DNA from: Actinoplanes sp. NBC_00393
Lineage (GTDB): Bacteria; Actinomycetota; Actinomycetes; Mycobacteriales; Micromonosporaceae
Length of the DNA: 64,000 nucleotides
Direction: 5' to 3'
Assembly: GCF_036053395.1 (NCBI RefSeq)
Contig: NZ_CP107942.1
Coordinates: 6,962,501 to 7,026,500 of the forward strand
Positions 36,192 to 44,516 of this stretch are shown one piece after another. The number at the start of each line of letters is the position of its first letter. Positions within the stretch are counted from its first letter, which is position 1. The translations under genes and the position numbers were made by a program. Under the pieces are notes generated by a model, which saw only the letters and a list, made by a program, of their open reading frames with translations, ran no database searches and had not been told where the DNA came from.

Positions 36192-37745
36192 TCAGCTGAC
36201 GTTGAAGCCCAGCGAGTACGCGCCCGTGCCCGCCGACGCCACCACGACGTAGCGGTAGGTGCCGGAGCGGCCGGTGAAGCTCAGCGTCTTGTCGCCCGCA
36301 CCGGTGGACTGGGCGACCGTACGGAACTGGCCCCGGCTGTTGAGCCGCTGCAGTGCCAGGTCGAAGTCCGCCCCCTCGGGAGCGTCCAGGCAGGCGGTGT
36401 GGGTGCCGGCCCGGGAGCGGTACGCCCCACCGTTCGGCTGGGCCTGCGCCGAGCCGGCCCGGGTGATTTCACCGTCGCGCTGCACCGGAAGGCTGTCGCA
36501 GGCCGACGCCGGGTTCTCCTCCTCGGCAGGCGGTGCGGGCTCCTCGGCCGGCGGCGGAGCGGCCTCGCCGCCACCACTGGTCACCAGGGTCAGGTTCTGC
36601 GCTGCCAGCACCTCGTTGAGCGGCTGGAAGAACGTCTCGCCGCCGACCGTGCAGTCACCCGAGCCACCCGAGGTCATGCCCTGGGCCTGGTCGCCGGAGA
36701 GCCACGGCCCACCGGAGTCACCGCCCTCGGCGCAGACGTCGGTACGGGTGAGCCCGGTGACCGCGCCCTCCGGGTACCGGACCGTCTGGTTCTTGGCCAG
36801 GATCGTGCCGCAGAACGTGCCGGTCGTGGAGCCGGACCGGCAGACCGCGGCACCGACCGGCGCCTCGGTGTTACCGGCGACCGGCAGCTCGTTGCCGCGG
36901 AAGTCGTTGACCACGGCGCGCGGCGTCCAGTCCCCGTTCACCGCGACGAAGCCCATGTCGGCCTCGCCCGGGAACACCGAGAACTCCACGGTGCCCTGCG
37001 CCTCGTTATTGAAGCCGGTGGTCTGTGCCCCCTCGGCGCCGCAGTGCCCGGCGGTGACGAACCCGCCCTCCACCGAGAAGCCGATCGAGCAGCGGGCCTG
37101 GCCGCCGCCGACGTTGATGAAGTACGGGTCGGCGCCGCGCACGTCGAACAGCGGCTTCGGCTGCGCCTTGCTGATCTTCACGGTCACCGTGCTGCCGGCG
37201 AGCCCGTTGTTCCGGGCCCAGGACAGCGCCTCCGACCGGGCGCCCGGCTGCGCGACCACGACCACCTTGTTGGTGGCCGGATCCACGTACCAGCCGGTCA
37301 CGTCGTCGGGGCTGGAGTTCGCCTCGTCCAGCTTCGTCTTCGCCTCGTCGAGCTGCGCCTCGCTGCGTTTCACCAGCACCGGAACAGCGCCCGCGGCGCG
37401 TACGTCGTCAGCCGCCCCGGCGTCGGTCACCGCCACCTTGAGGGTGGTGCCGTCCTCGGCCAGCCACGCGCCGCCGAAGTCGCCGCCGGTCTGCGCGGCC
37501 AGGGTCGCCGACACACCGCCGGCCCACTCGGCCCGGGCGAGCCGGGTACGCGCCTGGTCGCCGTCGAGCCCGAGGTCGCGCTTCATCGCCGCGAGCAGCT
37601 GCGGGGCGACGTCCCCGTCCTTGCTGACCACGGCTGACGACGACCTGTCGGACTCGGTGCCGGCGAGCGACGGCAGGGTGAAGGCCACCGCTGCTCCCGT
37701 CGCCGCCAACACCGCCGCCGCTACGGCGATCGGTCTGCGCTGCAT
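36192..37745 (-). CDS. Secreted S1-family serine protease with C-terminal PPC-like domain
   Basis: The 517-residue preproprotein has a signal peptide (MQRRPIAVAAAVLAATGAA, cleaved near 30), an alpha-lytic-protease-type propeptide (about 45-200), and a chymotrypsin-like streptogrisin catalytic domain. The catalytic triad is visible as TAGHC, EADMGFV and GGDSGGPW; paired cysteines fit the family's disulfides. A Pro/Glu linker (PPPAEEPAPPAEEE) joins a pre-peptidase C-terminal-like beta domain ending GTGAYSLGFNVS. It is exported and matures by propeptide removal. Start: ATG at 37745 with GGAG upstream; the frame also allows 37766. It is downstream of rnj but separated by a hairpin. Confidence 0.92.
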   Translation of the reverse strand: MQRRPIAVAAAVLAATGAAVAFTLPSLAGTESDRSSSAVVSKDGDVAPQLLAAMKRDLGLDGDQARTRLARAEWAGGVSATLAAQTGGDFGGAWLAEDGTTLKVAVTDAGAADDVRAAGAVPVLVKRSEAQLDEAKTKLDEANSSPDDVTGWYVDPATNKVVVVAQPGARSEALSWARNNGLAGSTVTVKISKAQPKPLFDVRGADPYFINVGGGQARCSIGFSVEGGFVTAGHCGAEGAQTTGFNNEAQGTVEFSVFPGEADMGFVAVNGDWTPRAVVNDFRGNELPVAGNTEAPVGAAVCRSGSTTGTFCGTILAKNQTVRYPEGAVTGLTRTDVCAEGGDSGGPWLSGDQAQGMTSGGSGDCTVGGETFFQPLNEVLAAQNLTLVTSGGGEAAPPPAEEPAPPAEEENPASACDSLPVQRDGEITRAGSAQAQPNGGAYRSRAGTHTACLDAPEGADFDLALQRLNSRGQFRTVAQSTGAGDKTLSFTGRSGTYRYVVVASAGTGAYSLGFNVS

Positions 37746-37763
37746 CTGGAGAACTCCCTCCGC

Positions 37764-37790
37764 CACGGGTGCCGTGGGGGCGGCACCGTG
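37764..37790. terminator. Hairpin between rnj and the protease gene
   Basis: CACGGGTGCCG pairs with CGGCACCGTG around a TGGGGG loop, with one bulge. It lies between the rnj stop and the protease start and could end the dapA-rnj transcript or structure the protease leader. Confidence 0.5.
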
Positions 37791-37832
37791 CCAGGGAGTA
37801 CGCAGCCGGATCGAAGATGGTTGAAAAAGACC

Positions 37833-39521
37833 TCAAACTTCTACAACAGTGGGCACGATCATCGGCCGGCGGCGGTAGGCGTCGTTCACCCAGCGGCCCA
37901 CCGTACGGCGAACCACCTGCTGCAACTGGTGGGTGTCGGTGATCCCGTCCTCTGCGGACCGGTGCAGTGCCGCGGTCAGCAACGGGACCACCGGATTGAA
38001 CGCCTCCGGGTCCTCGGAGAAGCCCTTCGCCGAGATGACCGGTTCGCCGACCACCTTGCCGGTGACCGAGTCGATCACCACGGTGGCGGCGATGAACCCG
38101 CCGTCGCCGAGGATCCGGCGTTCGGTGAGCAGCGACTCGGAGACGTCGCCGACGGCCAGACCGTCCACGTAGACGTACCGGCTCTTGACCCGGCCGACCA
38201 CGCGGGCGTGACCCTCGACCAGGTCCACCACGTCGCCGTCCTCACAGAGCACCACCCGGTCGGGCGCGACGCCGGTCTCGATGCCGAGCTGGGCGTGGGC
38301 GCGCAGGTGCCGCCACTCGCCGTGCACCGGCATCAGGTTGCTGGGCCGGGTCACGTTGAGCAGGTAACGCAGCTCGCCGGCCGGCGCGTGCCCGGAGACG
38401 TGCACCTTGGCCGTCTCCTTGTGGATCACGGTGGCGCCGGCCCGGGACAGCTGGTTGATCACCCGGTAGACCGAGGTCTCGTTGCCCGGCACCAGCGAGC
38501 TGGCGAGCACGACGGTGTCGCCGGGCGCGATGGTGATGTGCCGGTGGTCGCCGGTGGACATCCGTCCCAGCGCGCTCATCGGCTCGCCCTGCGAACCCGT
38601 CGACATGAAGACGATCTCGTCGGGCGGCAGGTGGGTGGCCTCGTCCAGGCCGACCAGCAGGCCCTCCGGGATGCGCAGCAGGCCCAGGTCACGGGCGATG
38701 CCCATGTTGCGGACCATGGAACGGCCGATCAGGGCGACCTTCCGGTCGTACTCCCAGGCGGCGTCCATCACCTGCTGCACCCGGTGCACGTGCGAGGCGA
38801 AGCTGGCCACGATGATCCGGCCGCGCGCCTTGCCGAAGATCGAGCTGAGCACCGGACCGATGTCGCGCTCCGGGGTGACGAAACCGGGCACCTCGGCGTT
38901 CGTCGAGTCCGACAGCAGCAGGTCGACGCCCTCGGCGCCGAGCCGCGCGAACCCGGCCAGGTCGGTGATCCGCCCGTCCAGCGGCACCTGGTCCATCTTG
39001 AAGTCACCGGTGTGCAGCACCAGGCCCGCCGGCGTACGCACCGCGACCGCCAGCGCGTCCGGGATGGAGTGGTTGACCGCGAAGAACTCGCACTCGAACG
39101 GCCCGAGCCGCTCGGTCTGGCCCTCCCGGACCGTCAGTGTGTACGGATCCAGGCGCCGCTCGGCCAGTTTCGCCTCGACCAGCGCCAGCGTGAACTCCGA
39201 CCCGACCAGCGGGATGTCCGGCTTGTGGGCGAGCAGGTACGGCACCGCGCCGATGTGGTCCTCGTGACCGTGGGTCAGCACGATCGCCTGGATGTCGTCG
39301 AGCCGGTCCAGAATGGGCGCGAAGTCGGGCAGGATCAGGTCGACACCCGGCTGCTCGACGTCGGGGAAGAGCACCCCGCAGTCGACGACCAGGATCTTCC
39401 CGTCGTACTCGAAGACCGTCATGTTCCGGCCGATGGCGCCGAGCCCACCGAGCGGGACGACGCGCAGGGCGCCCTCCGGCAGCGGCGGCGGCGGACCCAG
39501 CTCCGTGTGAGCTTGACTCAT
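37833..39521 (-). CDS. rnj: Ribonuclease J
   Basis: The 562-residue metallo-beta-lactamase/beta-CASP RNase has endo- and 5'-exonuclease activity in mRNA and rRNA processing. The HGHEDHIG zinc motif is at 84-91, with LLSDSTNAEVPGF, SQGEPMSALGRMS and SGHAPAGELRYLLNVTRP as beta-CASP and C-terminal motifs. The ATG at 39521 has GAGGCGA upstream. The gene follows dapA by 13 bp, the dapA-rnj order known from mycobacteria. RNase Y (left edge) and PNPase are also in this window, so much of the RNA decay machinery is clustered. Confidence 0.96.
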   Translation of the reverse strand: MSQAHTELGPPPPLPEGALRVVPLGGLGAIGRNMTVFEYDGKILVVDCGVLFPDVEQPGVDLILPDFAPILDRLDDIQAIVLTHGHEDHIGAVPYLLAHKPDIPLVGSEFTLALVEAKLAERRLDPYTLTVREGQTERLGPFECEFFAVNHSIPDALAVAVRTPAGLVLHTGDFKMDQVPLDGRITDLAGFARLGAEGVDLLLSDSTNAEVPGFVTPERDIGPVLSSIFGKARGRIIVASFASHVHRVQQVMDAAWEYDRKVALIGRSMVRNMGIARDLGLLRIPEGLLVGLDEATHLPPDEIVFMSTGSQGEPMSALGRMSTGDHRHITIAPGDTVVLASSLVPGNETSVYRVINQLSRAGATVIHKETAKVHVSGHAPAGELRYLLNVTRPSNLMPVHGEWRHLRAHAQLGIETGVAPDRVVLCEDGDVVDLVEGHARVVGRVKSRYVYVDGLAVGDVSESLLTERRILGDGGFIAATVVIDSVTGKVVGEPVISAKGFSEDPEAFNPVVPLLTAALHRSAEDGITDTHQLQQVVRRTVGRWVNDAYRRRPMIVPTVVEV

Positions 39522-39534
39522 TCGCCTCTTCCTG

Positions 39535-40428
39535 TCAGAGCACGATGCCGGCCGCGGCGGCGTCCTGGCGCAGTTGGTTCAATTCCTCAGTACCCGCGTC
39601 GACCAGCGGCGAACGGACCGGGCCGGCGGGAAGTCCGAGGGCGTTCAGCCCGGCTTTCACCAGCATCGTCCCGGGCGACCGGAAGATGCCGGTGAACAGC
39701 GGCAACGCCTGGCGGTGCAGCGTCAGCGCGGCGGCGACGTCACCCCGCTCGTACGCCTCGATCATGTCCTTGGCGATCGCACCGGTGAAGTGCGTCGAGG
39801 TGCCGACCAGGCCGACCCCACCGATCGAGAGCAGCGGCAGCGTGGCCGCGTCGTCGCCGGAGTAGTAGGCCAGACCCGTCCGGGCCAGCACCCAGGAGCT
39901 CGCGATCAGGTCGCCCTTGGCGTCCTTCACCGCGACGATCCGCTCGTGCTCGGCGATCCGGCACATGGTCTCGGTGGCGATCGCCGTGCCGGCCCGGTGC
40001 GGGATGTCGTACGCCATGATCGGCAGCCCGGTCGCGTCGGCGACCGCCTTGAAGTGCCGCTCGACGCCGGCCTGCGGGGGCTTGTTGTAGTAAGGCGTGA
40101 CGACCAGCAGCCCGTGCGCCCCGGCCTTCTCCGCGGCGTGGGCCAGCTCGATGGTGTGGGCGGTGTTGTTGGTGCCCACACCGGCCACGACCCGGGCGCG
40201 ATCCCCCACGGCGTCGACCACAGCCCGCAGCAGCGCGTCCTTCTCCGCGTCGGTGGTGGTCGGGGACTCCCCCGTGGTGCCGCTGATCACGAGTGCGTCG
40301 TTGCGCTGCTCGTCGACGAGGTGGGCAGCGAGCCGGGCCGCGCCCGCCAGGTCCAGGGAACCGTCGGCGGTGAACGGGGTCACCATGGCGGTCAGCAGCC
40401 GTCCGAAGGGCCGCGGGTCGTGCGTCAT
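39535..40428 (-). CDS. dapA: 4-hydroxy-tetrahydrodipicolinate synthase
   Basis: DapA condenses pyruvate with aspartate semialdehyde in lysine and meso-diaminopimelate synthesis. The 297-residue TIM barrel has the TTGES motif (51-55), VTPYYNKP (110-117), the catalytic tyrosine in MAYDIP (about 140) and the Schiff-base lysine in VAVKDAKGD (Lys168). It starts at the ATG at 40428; the longer frame to 40485 lacks family similarity. rnj follows after 13 bp. dapB is encoded about 5 kb further along on the same strand. Confidence 0.96.
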   Translation of the reverse strand: MTHDPRPFGRLLTAMVTPFTADGSLDLAGAARLAAHLVDEQRNDALVISGTTGESPTTTDAEKDALLRAVVDAVGDRARVVAGVGTNNTAHTIELAHAAEKAGAHGLLVVTPYYNKPPQAGVERHFKAVADATGLPIMAYDIPHRAGTAIATETMCRIAEHERIVAVKDAKGDLIASSWVLARTGLAYYSGDDAATLPLLSIGGVGLVGTSTHFTGAIAKDMIEAYERGDVAAALTLHRQALPLFTGIFRSPGTMLVKAGLNALGLPAGPVRSPLVDAGTEELNQLRQDAAAAGIVL

Positions 40429-40454
40429 ACCTGACAACCTATCGGACGGCCCGG

Positions 40455-40988
40455 TCACACGTAGAAAGCGGTGAACGGGGCCCACGGCACGTTACGCAGG
40501 ATGCTCCAGACGGCCCAGACCACCATGAATGTGATCATGACGGCGGGACGGATCAAGAGTTGTGGAAGCTTCCACTTGAAGACCGCCCGGCCGGCCCACG
40601 CCACATACATGTACAGCAGGAACGGCACCGCGAAGACGAACAGCAGGTGGTGGCGGGCGGCGGCCGGGACGTTGGCATGCAGCAGATACCAAGCGGCGCG
40701 GGTGCCGCCGCAGCCCGGGCAGAGGAAGCCGGTGGTGAATTTCAGGATGCAGCTCGGCTCGGCGCCGGCCTCCGCCTCGACCGGGTTGCTGATCAGCGTG
40801 TAGCCGACCGCGGCGCCCATGCAGGCCAGCGCGGCGAGCGGGGCGAGCCACATCGGCGACCGGGCGCTGAGCCGCATCGCGAACCGGGTCAGCCGGTCGG
40901 GCTGCGGGTAGGTGAGCCACTCCGGCGGCACCGCGGGACCCTGCACGGGTTGACCGGCGAGCCACGGGGGCAGACTCGTCGTGCTCAT
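40455..40988 (-). CDS. DUF2752 membrane protein
   Basis: The 177-residue protein has a proline-rich N-terminal 45 residues and three to four membrane helices. The family signature GFLCPGCGGTRAAWYLLHANV is complete, with the conserved CPGCGGTRA box on the membrane boundary. Function is unknown. The ATG at 40988 overlaps the stop of the YcaQ-like gene by four bases (ATGA), so the two are translationally coupled. dapA begins 26 bp downstream. Confidence 0.88.
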   Translation of the reverse strand: MSTTSLPPWLAGQPVQGPAVPPEWLTYPQPDRLTRFAMRLSARSPMWLAPLAALACMGAAVGYTLISNPVEAEAGAEPSCILKFTTGFLCPGCGGTRAAWYLLHANVPAAARHHLLFVFAVPFLLYMYVAWAGRAVFKWKLPQLLIRPAVMITFMVVWAVWSILRNVPWAPFTAFYV

Positions 40989-42226
40989 GGGCGCCACGGT
41001 ACACCCGGGGGACCCGCCTTCAGCGCGGCCGCGAGCGGGCCGGCGAAGTCACCCCGCTCGGGCGCCGCCACCGCCTCCAGCCCCAGCCAGCCGGCCAGCC
41101 GGAACAGCTCGGCGGCGAGCGCCTCGGCCGTCTCGTCCTGATCGGCGGACGGCTCCAGCCAGGCCGCCGGGACCTGCAGGACACCGGTCTTGCGCTCGGC
41201 TTTCAGGTCGACCCGGGCGGCGAACCGGTCGCCGAGCAGGAACGGAAGCACGTAATACCCATACAGCCGCTTCGGCTGGGGCACGTAGATCTCGATCCGG
41301 TACGCCATGTCGAAGAGCCGCTCGGTGCGCGCCCGCTCCCAGATCAGCGGGTCGAACGGGCTGATCAACGTAGCCACGTCGACCCGCCGGGGCAGCCGGG
41401 CCTCGTGATGCAGGTAGGCCGGCGCCTTCCACCCGGCGACCGCGACCGGGCGCAGCACCCCGGCCTCGACCAGCTCGGCGACCGCGGCGCGGCACTCGGC
41501 GAGCGGCAACCGGAAGTAGTCGCGCAGCTCCGGCTCGGCGGCGACGCCCAGCGCCCGGGCGGAGAGCTCCACCAAGGCACGGAAAGCCTCCGCCGGCTCC
41601 GGGGTCGGCGCGTTGAGCACGGCGGCCGGCAGGACACGCTCGGGCACGTCATAGCGCCGGGCGAACGAGGTCGTCCGCTCGGCGGCGGTCACCTGGCCGG
41701 TGTAGAACAGCCACTCCAGCGCCTGTTTCACCACCGACCAGTTCCACCCCCAGTGGTCCTTCGTCCGGGGGGCGTCGTGCTCGATCTCGGCGGCGGTGAT
41801 CGGGCCCTGGCCACGGACCTCGTCGAGCACCCAGGCCACCAGATCGGGCTGCTCCACGGCGATCCGGCGCATGTTGCCCCAGGCCAGCTCGTGTGCCCGG
41901 GCCATCCGCCAGCGGAACAGCGGCTGCAGATCACTGCGGATCAGCGAGGCCTCGTGCCCCCAGAACTCGAACAGCTCGCGTGGCTTGCGGTAGGCGGCCC
42001 GCTCCAGCAGCCCGGCCGGATAGGGCCCGAGACGGCTGTAGAGCGGCATGAAATGGGCGCGCTGCAGCACATTGACCGAGTCCATCTGGATCAGATGGAG
42101 CCGGCGCAGCACCCGGCGCAGGTGGCGCAGGTCGGTGGCACCGCCCGGCTTGGGGTCGGTGAAACCCTGGGCCGCCAGCGTGATCCGGCGGGCCTGGGCG
42201 ACGGAGATCTTCTCAACGGCAGCCAT
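40985..42226 (-). CDS. YcaQ/AlkZ-like winged-helix DNA glycosylase
   Basis: The 413-residue HTH_42-superfamily protein resembles E. coli YcaQ, which excises alkylated bases and unhooks interstrand crosslinks. The catalytic signature is the QxD type: QMD at 47-49 in LHLIQMDSVNVLQRAHFMPLYSRL. Other family segments are FWGHEASLI, WNWSVVKQALEWLFYTGQ and LISPFDPLIWERARTERLFDMAYRIEIYVP. No membrane segments. The gene is upstream of and coupled to DUF2752, and divergent from a GNAT gene across about 42 bp. Confidence 0.88.
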   Translation of the reverse strand: MAAVEKISVAQARRITLAAQGFTDPKPGGATDLRHLRRVLRRLHLIQMDSVNVLQRAHFMPLYSRLGPYPAGLLERAAYRKPRELFEFWGHEASLIRSDLQPLFRWRMARAHELAWGNMRRIAVEQPDLVAWVLDEVRGQGPITAAEIEHDAPRTKDHWGWNWSVVKQALEWLFYTGQVTAAERTTSFARRYDVPERVLPAAVLNAPTPEPAEAFRALVELSARALGVAAEPELRDYFRLPLAECRAAVAELVEAGVLRPVAVAGWKAPAYLHHEARLPRRVDVATLISPFDPLIWERARTERLFDMAYRIEIYVPQPKRLYGYYVLPFLLGDRFAARVDLKAERKTGVLQVPAAWLEPSADQDETAEALAAELFRLAGWLGLEAVAAPERGDFAGPLAAALKAGPPGVPWRP

Positions 42227-42268
42227 CGTGAAAGCAGGTTAGGTCAGGGGTATGACAAAGTTGCCGCC

Positions 42269-42832
42269 ATGGCTCTCGGCTTCGTCCGTCCCGCGCGTCC
42301 CGAGGACGCGGAAGAGATCGCGCGCATCCAGCTCTCCACCTGGCGCACCGCCTACCGGCGTATGTTCCCGGCACACGTGCTGGCCAACCTGGACGAGAGC
42401 TATCTGGCTCGCGGCTGGACCGAGGCGATCACCGCGCCACCGACGCCGCGCCACCGGGTGCTGATCGCCGTCGAACAGGGCGAGACCGCCACCAACGTGG
42501 TCGGGTTCGCCGCCTCCGGGCCGGCCGACGAGCAGGCGCTGGCCCCCGAGGAGCAGCCGCTGCCGGAGCACGTGGCGGCCGTCACCGACCTGCTGATCGA
42601 ACCCCGCTGGGGCCGGCGCGGGCACGGCAGCCGCCTGCTCGCCGCCGCGGTCGACAACTGGCGCGACGACGGCTTCCGCACCGCGGTGGCCTGGGTCTAC
42701 GAGGCCGACGAGGTGATGCGCAAGTTCCTCGGCTCGACCGGCTGGGAACCGGACGGCGCCGGCCGTGCGCTGGACGTGGACGACCTGCTCGTACCCCAAC
42801 TCCGGCTGCACGTGGCGATCGACGGAGAATGA
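42269..42832 (+). CDS. GNAT family N-acetyltransferase
   Basis: The 187-residue protein has an N-terminal RPARPEDAEEIARIQLSTWRTAYRRMFPAHVL, typical of one GNAT subfamily, and acetyl-CoA motif A DLLIEPRWGRRGHGSRLLAAAV at about 108-129. The substrate is unknown. The ATG at 42269 is chosen because upstream codons of the frame overlap the divergent glycosylase gene. The DCC-type gene begins four bases after its stop, indicating a two-gene operon. Confidence 0.85.
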   Translation: MALGFVRPARPEDAEEIARIQLSTWRTAYRRMFPAHVLANLDESYLARGWTEAITAPPTPRHRVLIAVEQGETATNVVGFAASGPADEQALAPEEQPLPEHVAAVTDLLIEPRWGRRGHGSRLLAAAVDNWRDDGFRTAVAWVYEADEVMRKFLGSTGWEPDGAGRALDVDDLLVPQLRLHVAIDGE

Positions 42833-42836
42833 GATC

Positions 42837-43241
42837 GTGACGAACAATCAGCCGACCTTCGTCTACGACGGCGACTGCTCCTTCTGCACCTCGTGCGCCC
42901 AGTTCATCGAGCGCCGCATCCCGACCCGGGCCACGGTGATCCCGTGGCAGTTCGCCGACCTGCCCGCCCTCGGCCTCACCGTCGAACAGTGCGAGGCGGC
43001 GGTCCAGTGGGTCGGCACAGACGGCGCCACCGCCGCCGGCCCGGACGCGATCGCGTTGCTGCTGCGCGACGCCGGCCGGATCTGGTCGGTCGCCGGCTCA
43101 GCTCTCGGGCTGCGGCCGATTCGCGCCGCGGCCTGGCCGGCCTACCAGTGGGTCGCCGACCACCGCCACCTCATGCCCGGCGGGACAGCTGCTTGCGCGG
43201 TGCCGCAGAACCGCCGGCCCCAGGCGGCCCCGGAGAGCTAG
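42837..43241 (+). CDS. DCC1-like thiol-disulfide oxidoreductase (DUF393)
   Basis: The 134-residue protein carries the DUF393 signature VYDGDCSFCTSCAQFIERR, with the CxxC (Cys14, Cys17) after the YDGDC motif that names the DCC family. Members are thioredoxin-fold proteins of poorly defined role. GTG start at 42837, four bases after the GNAT gene. The region just beyond its stop was the target of an IS630-type insertion. Confidence 0.88.
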   Translation: MTNNQPTFVYDGDCSFCTSCAQFIERRIPTRATVIPWQFADLPALGLTVEQCEAAVQWVGTDGATAAGPDAIALLLRDAGRIWSVAGSALGLRPIRAAAWPAYQWVADHRHLMPGGTAACAVPQNRRPQAAPES

Positions 43242-43323
43242 AAACCGCAGCGGTACGAACTACCCGGGTACCGCCGCACGACGCGATCCCGCAGCCCCTC
43301 CAGGCCCCAGCGCCCCCGCCGGG
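43242..43323. other. Short spacer between DCC gene and IS630 remnant
   Basis: The 82 bp hold no recognisable signal other than a high-GC run. They formed part of a longer intergenic space with the palindromic element at 44213 before the IS insertion. Confidence 0.4.
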
Positions 43324-43327
43324 CTTA

Positions 43328-44212
43328 CTGAGCTTTCGGGGTTGGGGTCAGGGTGGTGCCAGGCCGCTGGTGGCGAGGAATCCGTGGGCGAGTGTGGGCC
43401 GGTATTGCATCCGCTTGAGCCGGTTCTTGACGATGTGGAGGAGGTCGTTGGTGCCGCGGCCGGTGTTCGGCGCGGTAGGCGACGAGCCCGACGAGGGACA
43501 GTTTGCGGCCGCCGCGGCCGGCGACCGTCACGATCGGGGTGGTGCCTCGCCGGGCCCAGGTCCGGGCCCGGGCTGGTCTCAGCGTGATGCCGGACTCGTC
43601 GACGAAGCAGATCCACGCGCCCAGCCTGCGCGCGACTCTTTTACCGCCGGCCACTGATACCGCGTGAAGTGTTCGATGGCCTGCTCGTCGCGTTCGGCGG
43701 CCCGGGCGATCGGCTGCTGCGGGGTGTAGCCGGCACGGCGCAGCAGCTCCCACGCCGTGGCGATGCTGACGGTGACCTGGAACATCCGGCCGATCATCGT
43801 GCAGACCCGGGCCAGGGTCCACCGCTGGTCCTCGTCCCAGCCGGCCGCGGCCGGGCCCTCGTCCAGCTTGCGGATCAGTTTCTGCACCTGCGCCTCGGAC
43901 AGCTTGCGGTCCGGGCCCGGCGGACCTTTGGAGGTCAGGGCGTGCTCACCGCCGGCCAGCCAGGCCCGCCGCCACGCGTACGCCGACTTGGCCGAGACTT
44001 CCAACTCGGCGGCGACCTGCGGCGCACTCGCACCGGCCGCGAACATCCGCGCCGCCTGCCGCCGCACCTGTTCGCGGCGAGCGCGTTGCTGCGGACCGAC
44101 CCCGCCCCCGTCCCCGTATCGCATGCCCTAACTAGACACGAGACCCATACCGCCTGGAATCACTCAAAGCGACGATGTGGACACGAGAGTGACCCCGACT
44201 CCAGAAGCTCAG
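43328..44212 (-). mobile_element. IS630-family insertion sequence, degraded
   Basis: The element is about 885 bp and bounded by inverted repeats CTGAGCTTTCGGGGTTGGGG (left) and a matching right end reading CTGAGCTTCTGGAGTCGGGG on the other strand. TA occurs immediately outside both ends (43326-43327 and 44213-44214), the target duplication expected of IS630. It carries one broken transposase gene and is too short for an intact IS630 (usually about 1.1 kb or more), consistent with the internal deletion. It is almost certainly immobile. Confidence 0.88.
43348..44124 (-). pseudogene. IS630 transposase, frameshifted and internally deleted
   Basis: The N-terminal part (from the ATG at 44124) keeps an HTH region (AAELEVSAKSAYAWRRAWLAGG) and runs to WPAVKES. 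A one-base loss near 43628-43634 then moves the frame to RRLGAWICFVDESGITLRP, which has the first catalytic Asp. After GLVAYRAEHRPRG the frame changes again (about 43450-43470) straight into TNDLLHIVKNRLKRMQYRP, the family's C-terminus, ending at the TGA at 43348. The segment that should contain the second Asp (DNLNTH-like) and the Glu (NPVE-like) is gone, roughly 80-90 codons. It cannot encode an active enzyme. Confidence 0.85.
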
Positions 44213-44416
44213 TAAGCATTCCGTCCAGCTGCCCCTGAGGGCTGTTCCCAGGCCCACAAACAGCCCCGGAAGCCAGCCAGACAGATCCAGCTGGCCCTGA
44301 CGGTCGTTTGCGGGTCTCGCAGACAGCCCTGTGAGCCAGCCGGACGATCCGGCTGGTGGTGAGGGCTGTTCTCGTGGCCCGGGAGCAGCCCGGTTGACCA
44401 GCTGGAGAAATGCTTA
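44213..44416. repeat. MITE-like palindromic element with three hairpin modules
   Basis: The ends form an inverted repeat: TAAGCATT then TCCAGCTG on the left, and CAGCTGGA then AATGCTTA on the right. Both tips are TA. Inside are three related imperfect palindromes of about 56 bp (44225-44280, 44287-44343, 44349-44405), each with CTGGCC/CTGAGGGCTGTT-type left arms and CAGCCC/CCAGC right arms. A fourth relative lies at 56732-56788. There is no coding capacity. The degraded IS630 shares the left TA, so it inserted exactly at this element's edge. Confidence 0.75.
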
Positions 44417-44417
44417 C

Positions 44418-44516
44418 GCCCGGCGGCCGCGTTGGAGGGCCGGCACCGCTGCCGGCTCGCGTGGGAGAGCGGGTTCGGTCACGATCGGCGGGAACGGCCA
44501 CACCCGTACCGAAAAG
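44418..44516. other. Spacer 3' of the HTTM-like gene
   Basis: Ninety-nine bp with no gene. A short inverted repeat, GCCGGCACCGCTGCCGGC, may form a hairpin beyond the membrane-protein stop at 44517. Confidence 0.35.

Noticed and set aside
36135..37824. Two plus-strand frames of about 500 codons opposite the protease
   Set aside because: Antisense to a protein with an intact catalytic triad and signal peptide; no family features of their own.
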